Assembly (NCBI GenBank): GCA_026075535.2
Contig: AP026539.1
Span: 1,426,001 to 1,490,000, forward strand
Direction of reading: 5' to 3'
Source of the DNA: Tricholoma matsutake
Taxonomy: Eukaryota > Basidiomycota > Agaricomycetes > Agaricales > Tricholomataceae
Length of the DNA: 64,000 nucleotides
Positions 55,150 through 64,000 of this stretch are shown here, piece by piece; the stretch's first letter is position 1; every line of letters starts with the position of its first letter. The notes beneath the pieces are model-generated. The model was not told the origin of the DNA. It worked only from the letters and a program-made list of their open reading frames with translations, and did not search any database. Both the position numbers and the translations under genes were made by a program.

Positions 55150-55959
55150 TGGAGCAATTCCAATCCTTTCCTTGAACAGAAGGATGATGTTGACTGGAGA
55201 ATAATCAGTTCAAATATTGCAAATACACACAACACATTAGTGTCATTGATGCCAAGCTTGAAGAGCAAGCCTCATATGTCTACACTGAAATGCAAGGCTT
55301 TATATTTGATTCTGGCAGATATATGACTGAAGATGAAGAAGGTGAAATTCAAGCACCCAACTAGTAATTTGTCTGATGGTATCCAACTAAATGTTTCCAC
55401 TTGGCATTCAGTAGCACAATAACAGCTGTGCTTATGACACTGTTCATGGTGCTCTTCAACATATGGTGGGAGAATCCTGTATCAATGTCAAATTCATGGG
55501 GTGAATTGCAGTGTAATCTCTTAAATTCATTAACACAGGGTTTCATGTGCATGAAGGTTTTCCTATCAACTCTGCATTATCTTGAAGGTTTTCCTTGGAA
55601 CAGATCAGAGATTCCATCAGGCATTGTCTGGCAAGAATTTCTCCAGGAGAATTCATCTCTGGTAGATATGCCAGTGTGCACTCCATTGAGAACCACTTAT
55701 TCAAAATGGCTCAACCTGTCATAGCTTGCCCAAATGAGCATAGCACCAACAGAGATAGGTGTTGAGATTCTTCCACATGCATGTGACCACCAAATTGGGA
55801 AAGTGTTTACATAAGTCACTCAAAATAGCATGCAATGTCACACCTCAGGTGCACATAGTGACCAGCTGAGGGCCACCAGGCCACCATGGCTTGTAATACT
55901 TACAGAATGCATGATAAATTGTTCTTTACCCCTGCCTATGTCATTCTCAGTATTCAAAC
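55150..55959. other. Spacer between helicase and MULE remnants
   Basis: CpG-poor sequence with only short frames and no motif recognised. It could be 3' Helitron sequence or 5' MULE sequence. Confidence 0.4.
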
Positions 55960-58790
55960 TGCCATCTGGACCTCCCAGTGCTTCACCATCACTCCCATCA
56001 CTCAGTAGCCCCTGTCCTGACATGTCAGTCGCATCATTCAAGGTTGACAATCAAAGCAACATGAGCACGCCAAATGTATCAGACACGCCTCCCGTGAATC
56101 TTCGTGGGTCATTTGAGTATGATCTTGGTCATGGATTTGACTTGAAGTGGTCAAGTCTATCCAAGTTTGAGGTGTGGCATCAAAAAGAGGAAGAATCAAA
56201 AACCATTGAGCTAATCTGTAAATAGCTCCACCGCAACAACACCCTGGACACACCAAAGCTCTGAAATGAGGGGCATATATATATTTGTGGCCATGGTTTT
56301 GCAGGAGGAAAGAGCCGCTATCAAAAGAAGCATGCCTGGATGTGCAAGGTCCCATTGAAGCATACAGGATGTCCCTGTTGGCTGACTATTGCATTCTACC
56401 CTGGAACCAATATTATTCTTAGTCTATACAAGGATCAGCACTCACACGAGATTGGAAATCAGAATGCAAGATTCACATGTCTGCCAAAGAAGACATGAAC
56501 AGAGATTGAGTGTCTGCTACGTTTGGGAGTTGAGCTGAAAAAAGTGGTATGTTGAATGGCTGTTAATCTTATCTGGTCATCATGACTGACATGAGAACAA
56601 GCTTGAGCAGATTCAAGGCCAGCTCTATACTGAGGAAAATGTCAATAACCTCCAATCAGGTCAAACACATCGTAGCGAGTTTGTCACATGTGCAGATGTA
56701 TGTAGAATTGAAAAAATGATAGAGGAGGAAACTATTTGGTTGGCATCTCAGGATGGTGCTTCCGTATTAGAGTGGGTTGAGAAATTATGAGAGCGAGGCC
56801 ATTTTGTCTCATTGAAAAGTAGTTCTGATTCACCTCCTATTGACTTGGGGTTGGCAAAGGACACTTTTATAATGATAATCCAGACACAGTACCAACAGAA
56901 ATGCTGGTGCAAACACGCTTCTTGCTATGCCGGGGTTGATGCTACTCATAACATGACACATTATGAAAACATGAGTCTGTTTACTCTTCTCATCCAAGAT
57001 TGATGGGGACATGGTATGATTTAGTCTTTATTCATTCATCCTCGAGCACTCCCCTAATTAAGCTGGATTAGGCATGCCTGCTGCTTGGATGATCTCATCA
57101 AATGGGACTGAAGAAACAATTGTCCATTTCCTCAGCATGATCCAAACCCAAAATCCCCGCGTTATTCCCGAGATCTTCATGTCTGATAAAGATCATGCAC
57201 AAATGAACGCGATCCATTGTGCCTATCCTGAGTTGGCCATTTTGCTGTGCTGGTGGCATGTTCTTCATGCCTGGCAACAGCACTTCTCAATTCACGCATT
57301 TCCAGTACTCTGGGATCATCTTAAGACCTGGATTAGGATCACTAATCTCACAGAATTTTGGGCCGCTTGGAGCAAGATATGAGAATTGTCACCCAAGATC
57401 TTCAAGGATTATCTCGAGACCAACTGGCTTAATGGTATCAAGTTGTGGTCAGCAGTATACTGACAGGACCAAAGTATATTTCAAGAATGTGATACAAACA
57501 TGCTTGTTGAAGCATGGCATCACCTCTTGAAGGGTAATTTCATGCAGGGCAAGCAGAATTGTCACCTCGATCATCTTATCTACATCTTGGTTAATCAAGC
57601 GATACCATATTTCATTCAGTGCCACCACCGACAGGAGGCAGGGTTTGAGGGTCCCGATCTCGAGGTACAACGACAGCTACAAATTGAAGAGCGCGCTCAA
57701 TCTATCTCTCTTGCACACATCACTCAGGATACAGATCAGGGCATATCTTTGTACAGTCCCAATCAAAACCACAGGTGCAATATTGGGTTGATCTAGAAGC
57801 ATATGATTGTGATTGCATTGATTTCCCTGCAATTTGCTTTTGCAAGCATATATGCGCAGTTCAATGCCATTTCCCTGAAACAGAAAAACTCGTACCCACA
57901 TCTATGCTGTCCATTCATTGCACTGATACAGTGGAGCCTGATGTTGGATCCAGTGACTCAGACTCAGATGACAAATCTTCCTTGCCTACTGCCGACACCA
58001 GTTGCAAACCTATCATTGATGACTTAATCAACAAGCTGTCAGCTCTTGCAATACAATTACAAGCAAGTCCCCCTCCAGTTTCAATGTCAGCCAAACTGGA
58101 GGAACTGTCCAATCATCTGGGTACAGTCATGGATAATTTGAATGCTTCAGACAACATGGTTTTACCATTAAAGCAGAAGATCAGGCCAAATCAGCATTCC
58201 TGGACAGAAACTGCAAGCGTGATGAATGTTCACATCAAAAGCAAATGAAAGATACATACTGATCTGTACAGTGGGGGTGAGCGGTCAGGGAAAAAGGCAA
58301 AACCAGATGCACAATCTGCTCCTACAATCACCACTCAAACTCAGCCACCTGTCGCATCCCAGCCATCCACCACATCTCAGCCATGCATCACCTCAGTATG
58401 TGTCCCTGAAGTGTCAACATTGGTCTTGCTCAACATGCCACATTTTTCATCTCCAGTACCTGATTTTGACCCTGCATCAATTACACGGCATGCCCCTGCA
58501 TCCATCACGATGGCATTTTTGACAAATACTCCATCTCTCACATCTGTGGCACCCTCGCTTCACATGCTTGCTGGCCCATCTCAGGCCTTTAATGTGATTC
58601 CCATGGCAGTTTCAAGCCAAACCTTCTGCCCAGTTACATTTGATTTACGCAACACCTTCTTGTTAAACATGCTCAAATGATCCCAGCTCAATCAACTATG
58701 CAAACATCATGGAGTTGCAGCAGGTGGCACTAATGAGGCTTTAATAGCACATTTACAGAGTCGCATATTGTTCATTTACACCTCCTAGTA
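55960..58790 (+). pseudogene. MULE transposase with zinc finger, DDE core, SWIM finger and SAP-like tail
   Basis: N-terminal zinc-binding domain: KFEVWHQKEEESKTIELICK, then after a probable intron CGHGFAGGKSRYQKKH, CPCWLTIAFYP and DQHSHEIG (56280-56460). MULE core: CYAGVDATHNMTHY (first Asp), PEIFMSDKDHAQMNAIH (second Asp) and CWWHVLHAWQQH (57240-57290), then NMLVEAWHHLLKGNFM with the likely Glu (57500). SWIM finger: CDCIDFPAICFCKHICAVQC at 57808-57868. A SAP-like segment LNQLCKHHGVAAGGT lies at 58688-58732. Six stops in the coding path (56496, 56788, 57001, 57380, 57461, 58678) are all TGA. Further frameshifts are present. Terminal repeats were not identified. Confidence 0.82.
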
Positions 58791-59777
58791 GCCATCAATT
58801 TCACTACAAGTATATTTACTTAGAACCTTAATGTGAATTTCTCTGTTTAACTTGCCACTTTGATACTACACGTCATAACACTGCCTTCAGCAGATTCGTG
58901 CTGGGGTCCCTTTCTCAAACCACACTACAGTGCCAGTTGCTATGCTTTATGTGCCACCTTCTAAATTTGAGAGTCACAAAGCTTAGCAAGCAGTTTTGCA
59001 TCTTGGGACATCACATGCATGGGGATAAAAGTTGCCAACTGTTTGGAAACCCAGATATGTTGTTGCAAGCTTGCATGGATGACTTTACCTGTTCCATAGC
59101 AGCCAGATGCCATATATGCAATGCCTTTCTGTCATGAAACACTTAATTCCTTCACACACTGCCAGTGCTTGCTTTCAACTTAGGTCATTTAGGACATAGC
59201 CTGCCTTCACTCAATCCATATATTGTGATATTGTGTGGAGAGGCCAACATCTGCTACGCCCTGCAGCTGAGAGGCCTAATTTACCATGACAACAATAGTA
59301 GCAGTCAAACATGCCGATTCAATGATGATTCAAGTTGGCAATTCAGTGGGTGATTCAACAATGCCAAACACTTGAATCATACACTTGAGTTGTCAAAAAA
59401 TGAATCACTTCCAGAGGCAGTTCAACTGTTTGAATTGTGATTCACTCTCTGATGATTCAACAACATCCTTTTGAGCTCAAAATAGTTTAATTGAATAAGA
59501 AAGTTTTATACAATTTGATTAATGAGTTGTTCTGGAAAGCACTCGATGAAAACTACTGAAAAGAAGCCTCCTGGCTGGGCTCAAAAGCCCTCCACCAAAG
59601 CCAAAGCTGCAAAGATGCTGCTTCAGACTCAATTTAAAATTGACACCTGAGCTTGAAGATACAATGGTGTTTTCATTGTTCATATTCACATCACAACTGT
59701 TAGAATGAACTGATACTGTAGATAATTTAGCTACTTACATTCTCATTTATATCCTCATGTGGTGACACATACTGATC
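58791..59777. other. Spacer with clustered GATTCAA motifs
   Basis: 59315-59460 holds about eight GATTCAA/TTGAATC motifs in both orientations, a subterminal-repeat look. No gene was recognised. Confidence 0.4.
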
Positions 59778-59849
59778 ATGGTCATTAAATTTACTGTCAC
59801 ACTCAGTAGTTGTTATTCAACAACTCTGAGCTGTATGTTGTTCCTTTGT

Positions 59850-61250
59850 CACTGGTCTCTAATTTTACTCAAGGATTTGCAGTACAAGGGGATTGACAGC
59901 AAGTCTGCAAAACAGGTCTGGAACACTCTCATTACAAGACACAAGGGCATTCATACTGGGCTACCAGTGCTCTACATGAAAGTGGGCATACTCAAGAAGA
60001 AATATACTGATGGAGAAGACATGCACAAACACCTCAACTTCCTCATGATGTAGAACAGGAAACTCGGCACAAAGGGCCATGACTCATGCAAGAGCACTGC
60101 TGCCTCAATGGTAACAATACAGACTCTGCTCTCACTGCTTGTTCCAGTAAAATGGCCAGCTCTTCAAAGAAGTCCAAGTGCCAATGTGGTTGCTGCAAGA
60201 AGCTGGGTCACACTGAGGATGAGTGTTGGAAGAAAAAGAGGGATCAGGAGAATGACAATGGCAAGAACTCAAAGGATAAGGAGAAGAAAAAGGGAGGCTC
60301 AATGAGTAAGGCAAGGCAGGGGTAGGGTTTGGCTAAGGGTATGAGGGGTAGGGGTTTGGAAGTCCATACCCTTGCATACCCCTGTACCCTTACTAAGGGT
60401 ACAGGGGTGTGCCAGGGGTATGCTTATGTAACATCATTTGATTTTTTCAGCTACAAAGACTCATATTCAAGATTATCATCGATTAAATTCAGATTTTGGG
60501 ATTGTCCAACATGATAATGGCTTTCATATGTTAATAAGAGGCATTAATATGTGATATTGATAGTAAATACAATAGTTATCAACACTTTTCAAATGAATTT
60601 TGCTCTAAATATGTTGATTTTGTGCCAAACCATTGTACCCTTGACAAACCCTCCCATACCCTTGGCAACCCTTATATGTTTCCATACCCTTACCCCTAAG
60701 GGTAGGGTGTTCAGGGGTAGGGGTAAGGGTATGAGATTTGACACCCAGGGGTAAACCCTGCCTTGCCCTATCAATGAGCACAAATGCTGCTAGTGCGGAA
60801 CCCAAATCTGAGGTCGCTGAAACTGCACAAACCAGGTGTGCATCCAACAAATTTCCCCCTGACAATGATGATGATGTCCATGTCCTCATTGCACTGGACA
60901 TCATTGCCCTCCTCTCTCAAAAATCAAAGGATGAAACCTACATTGACTCAGGCTGCTCTTGCCATCTCAGCCCACATTGCAAACTATTTTTGGACAGCAC
61001 CTACATCACTCTTGACAAACCAATTAAGGTACACCTTGGAGATGCCTAAGTCATCCAGGCCATTGGCAAAGGGTCTATCTGCTACCTCATGAATACACCA
61101 AAAGGAGTTGTTCCTGCCATCATTCCCAATGTCCTCTATGTACTGGAACTTGCTGCCACACTCCTCTCCGTTGCACGCTTTATGGATTGAAGCAAACATC
61201 ACCTCACCTTTGAAGACAATGACTGTCTCATCTAGGGAACTGCATGAGTT
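59850..61250 (+). pseudogene. Copia-type gag and protease remnant, interrupted by a MITE
   Basis: Gag: GIDSKSAKQVWNTLITRHKG and LYMKVGILKKKYTDGEDMHK (59895-60035), then a CCHC knuckle CGCCKKLGHTEDEC (60187-60228). After the MITE at 60307-60770 the protease follows: LIALDIIALLSQKS, then YIDSGCSCHLSPHC with the catalytic DSG near 60945 and IPNVLYVLELAATLLSVARF near 61125. This is the Ty1/Copia order. Stops and frameshifts make it non-functional. No LTRs were identified. Confidence 0.8.
60307..60770. mobile_element. hAT-type MITE with G-rich telomere-like repeats
   Basis: 464 bp, flanked by a perfect 8-bp duplication TCAATGAG (60299-60306 and 60771-60778), the hallmark of hAT elements. The ends are TAAGGCAAGGCAGGG and, on the other strand, TAGGGCAAGGCAGGG. 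Both flanks are full of AAGGGTA/AGGGGTA motifs in opposite orientations. No transposase. It interrupts the Copia remnant. Confidence 0.88.
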
Positions 61251-61394
61251 TTACCTGCAGGTTTCCCACACTTTTATTTCCTAATTTATTCAATGAGTTT
61301 TGCATGAAAACTCATGAAAAAATGATTTTCTGATAGCTATTCAATGGATGCTTGTGATACAAGGAACAAAATAATTTATTTTTGACCTTGTCAC

Positions 61395-61640
61395 ATGACA
61401 GATGTCACCCAAATATTGTTTTATGTGTTAGATCACAAAGAGCCAACAAAAACCTTCCAGAATTTCTGTGATGACAACACTCATGAGGTCTGGATCTATT
61501 TCATGTACACCAAGTCTGAAGCCTACAGCAAATTCAGAGAGTTCAAGGCACTAATCAAACTACAAACTGGTCTCAGGTATGGCAACAGGGACTGGCCAGC
61601 TTGGTTTGCTGCGACAATGCTGCAATTTATAACCAGCTGA
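61395..61640 (+). pseudogene. Copia integrase core fragment
   Basis: One short frame reads FCDDNTHEVWIYFMYTKSEA then YSKFREFKALIKLQTG, the stretch around the first catalytic Asp of Copia integrase. The rest of integrase and the RT are not found downstream. It belongs with the gag-protease remnant upstream. Confidence 0.7.
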
Positions 61641-62119
61641 GTGAGAAAGGTGATCAAGGACCTTGAAAACTCATTTTTTTTACTTTGGAATATTTTTCAT
61701 TGCAGTCAGAAAACAATGACAACAATTATGGTCATTGAAGCTGTAGAATAAAGTTGTGAGGATGAAAAGGAGAGTGGGCCATGTCCAAGACCATGTTAAG
61801 AAAACTAAATGAACAGTAGAGTAGTCACTAACATGAAATTAGTGTGTTTGTTAAGAACAGAAACTTTGCAAAGAAGAGCATCCAAGGCCAGGTTAAAAAA
61901 ACTAAATGACTAGTACTTAGAGTAGTCAGTAAGATGAAATGAGTGTGTTTGTTAGGAACAGAAAAAAGGAATGGAATGGCTAGTGATTAAAATTCCAAAA
62001 GAGCAAGTAGGAATAGAAGCAACAGACAATAATTGTTTGGCAAGAATGGCCTGGGCCACCATTAAAGGGCCAGGGAGTCAATGGAATGAATCAAGGACCC
62101 TTGTGATTCCCGAATGTCA
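61641..62119. other. Spacer with a local duplication
   Basis: 61790-61845 and 61880-61960 share AAAACTAAATGA, GTAGAGTAGTCA/CTTAGAGTAGTCAGT and GAGTGTGTTTGTTARGAACAG phrases, a duplicated block of about 90 bp. No gene. Confidence 0.45.
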
Positions 62120-64000
62120 TAGTCAGTCAGTACTTGAAAAAATTTGCAAAAGTGGTTGCATCGATGGTGGGTCTCAAAAGGTTTGATGATCGCTGGGCAC
62201 ATTTGCTTCAGCAAAAATGTACCCCAATGCACTATAGTACAGTATCAACAATTTGGTCAATATAAATGATATGTAAGCATTGATAGGGCTCACCTGTTGG
62301 TTACAATTTGAGGGTCACTTAGGACTGAATTTCCACCTAGTAGTAAAAGCAACACAGAGATATATGAAGGGAGCCATTCTCAAAGATTAGACTCACCTTG
62401 ATAATCAGCAATGAATGCCATTTTTTTTGCTTTGAAGTACTGAACATGCTGCGAGAAGGTGAGAAACTCTGCTTGCTTCTCATCATCTTTGTTGGTAAAT
62501 GAGATGGGAGCAGCTGACACATTGTTCAGATACTTCCTGAAGTGGCCTTTGTCCTCACTGATCACTTCCTCCAACAGGAATGCCCTGGCCTCATCAAATT
62601 TACTTGTGACATGTTCAATAGCTAGTGAAGCTTCAACAAAGTGCATGCGAGGAATCCAAAATGGTGGCACTCTGTGTGATGTGATACCCTTGTCAACAAA
62701 CTTGTACATGAGGTTGAGGAGTACATGAGCCCAGACAAGACAAGCTATCTTCATTGTGAGATTGTGGACTTAGGTAGCACCATCATGGGGGATGTTCTGG
62801 GTGATTTTGCATGGACCTTGGCTGGTGCAGTTGATTGTTGTGGTCTTTTGATAGAATGTCTGTTTGGCACAGACCTCGAATCCAGCTCTGAAAAGATTCT
62901 GGCTTGCAGTTCCAAATGTAGCAAGCTTGAAACCACCCTTTTTCTGGTTCAGCAGTGAAAACTCCAAGTGCAATGACATCTTGCAAGCTGGCCCCAAGTA
63001 CCATTTGTAGTTGACATCCTCCTGATGTGGCTGCAATAACTCTTCCAGTGTCTGATGCATGACATGGTAGGTGGAAACATTGATTGACTTTGTTTCAACT
63101 GTGAATTTTTACAATTAGGTCCTCACTTTGAATGCACAACACACAATCCTCATGTAGGTGGCAGGCTGCCCTTATTGTTGGTGGCTTTTGAGATTGGAGT
63201 GCATTCCCCAATGGGCAGGTGATTGTCAGCAATATTTCAAGCTGGGTGTTTTTGCGTGTGTGCTTGGGAGATGGCAAAGCATGTGTAGAGGTGGGGGCTA
63301 TATTTGCATGGTGCAGTCCTCAATCCTGAATGGATGCTGGTGTGCACCTGCTTCATCCTGACTTGCAGATCATACTGTCCTGCCTATTTTGTGGGGAGAA
63401 ACATCAGTTGATCAGTCACATAGACACAAGTGAGTGTTTCATGCCTCTTGCAATCTCTCCATCTCCTTCCTCTCAGCATCATCAAGATATTGGTTGTAAA
63501 TTGCATTTGGGATGTGGAAGAGAATGATGCAGTGGCCTGCCTTGAATGTCAATCCACCCTTTCCAGATTTGAAAAACTGACGTGCGATCACATCCTGATC
63601 TGGGTTCAAGGGTTTAATTTCAACCCATTCCTTTGTCCTCATAATATCATCAATCTCTAATGGGAACCCTTCCATGTAGGCATTCCACACAGGTAAAAGA
63701 CATTCATAGAGGAGGACCCTTGAGCTCAACAGCACCAATATGAACAGGAACATTGTCGACAGCTTGGAGAACATCCTTGAACCAAGGTATCTATGTCAGT
63801 CCCACAAGATCCATGTTTTCAAATGTTTGACTTACTCTAATCAGCTGTGCCTTTGTCTTTCCAACTGGCATATGAATGGCCCAAATCTTGACAATTACCA
63901 CATGACCACCATGAAGTGCATATGCATTATTTGCAAGGGTTTGATGAGTCATCTGGTAAGACAAGTGATTCTTGGTATAACCAGAACTGCCTCCCAGCAC
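62120..64000 (-). pseudogene. Alpha-type protein kinase (MHCK/EF2K family), decayed, 5' part outside the window
   Basis: On the minus strand: an upstream exon (63774-63439) with WNAYMEGFPLEIDDI, EWVEIKP, DVIARQFF and FKAGHCIILFHIPNAIYNQYL. The kinase domain (63100-62380) has FKLATFGTASQ, EVCAKQTFYQ with the likely ATP-binding Lys, IACLVWAHVLLNLMYKFVD, AFLLEEVI, FRKYLNNVSAAPI, EFLTFSQHVQYFKAKKMAF and IADYQG. A 43-nt exon at 62336-62294 (GGNSVLSDPQIVTN) continues after an intron with GTGAGT donor. FAEANVPSDH and HHRCNHFCKFF near 62220-62130 end the domain and provide zinc-binding Cys/His. A TAA at 62770-62772 and a one-base shift near 62195 indicate decay. Related kinases are abundant in Agaricomycetes. 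The right edge of the window truncates it. Confidence 0.75.

Noticed and set aside
60307..60770. Interstitial telomere tract
   Set aside because: The G-rich motifs are irregular and lie inside a unit with TIRs and a perfect 8-bp duplication, so it is a MITE.

Overview
This is nuclear DNA of a filamentous basidiomycete, almost certainly an Agaricomycete. The evidence is the set of intact genes with many short introns (about 45-65 nt, GT-AG): a 14-exon fungal laccase, a group III G-protein alpha subunit, and a second, divergent G-alpha of the long type I know from basidiomycetes. The transposon load is also typical: Tf1/sushi-like Gypsy chromoviruses, a Plavaka (CACTA-like) transposase, a Helitron-type helicase, a MULE with a SWIM finger, and an alpha-kinase relic. 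I cannot name the species.

Layout. 1-3.0 kb: 3' half of a non-autonomous LTR element with C-rich minisatellites, then two small inverted-repeat elements. 3.95-5.34 kb (-): rds1-type ferritin-like secreted protein, five exons. 5.85-6.39 kb (+): decayed APH-type phosphotransferase. 6.46-16.74 kb: nested transposon island, in which a TIR element contains a second copy of the short-LTR non-autonomous element (TSD CAAAT), which contains Gypsy element I (minus strand, TSD CCCAG). 16.7-36 kb: CpG-rich gene island with laccase (+), G-alpha group III (-), a small single-pass membrane protein with a PPxY motif (-), an 850-bp inverted repeat, and a 485-residue divergent G-alpha (+). From about 36.1 kb to the end: CpG-poor transposon island with a Plavaka element with matched ends, a 3.6-kb TIR element of repeated gene-like modules, a Helitron-type helicase split by a 370-bp foldback element and by Gypsy element II (TSD GTTGA), a MULE transposase, a Copia fragment split by a hAT-type MITE (TSD TCAATGAG), and an alpha-kinase pseudogene running off the right edge.

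Themes. (1) Nearly all premature stops in the decayed transposons are TGA at positions where the family has arginine, and LTR pairs differ mainly at CpG sites. This points to CpG methylation followed by deamination. (2) Both Gypsy elements have a 10-11 nt sequence 2 nt inside the 5' LTR that is exactly complementary to the predicted first bases of their own RNA, which implies Tf1-like self-priming. (3) The host genes are intact. They cover lignin/phenol oxidation (laccase) and signalling (two G-alpha subunits about 7.5 kb apart, one with the catalytic switch II glutamine replaced by serine). I found no tRNA, rRNA or CRISPR locus.
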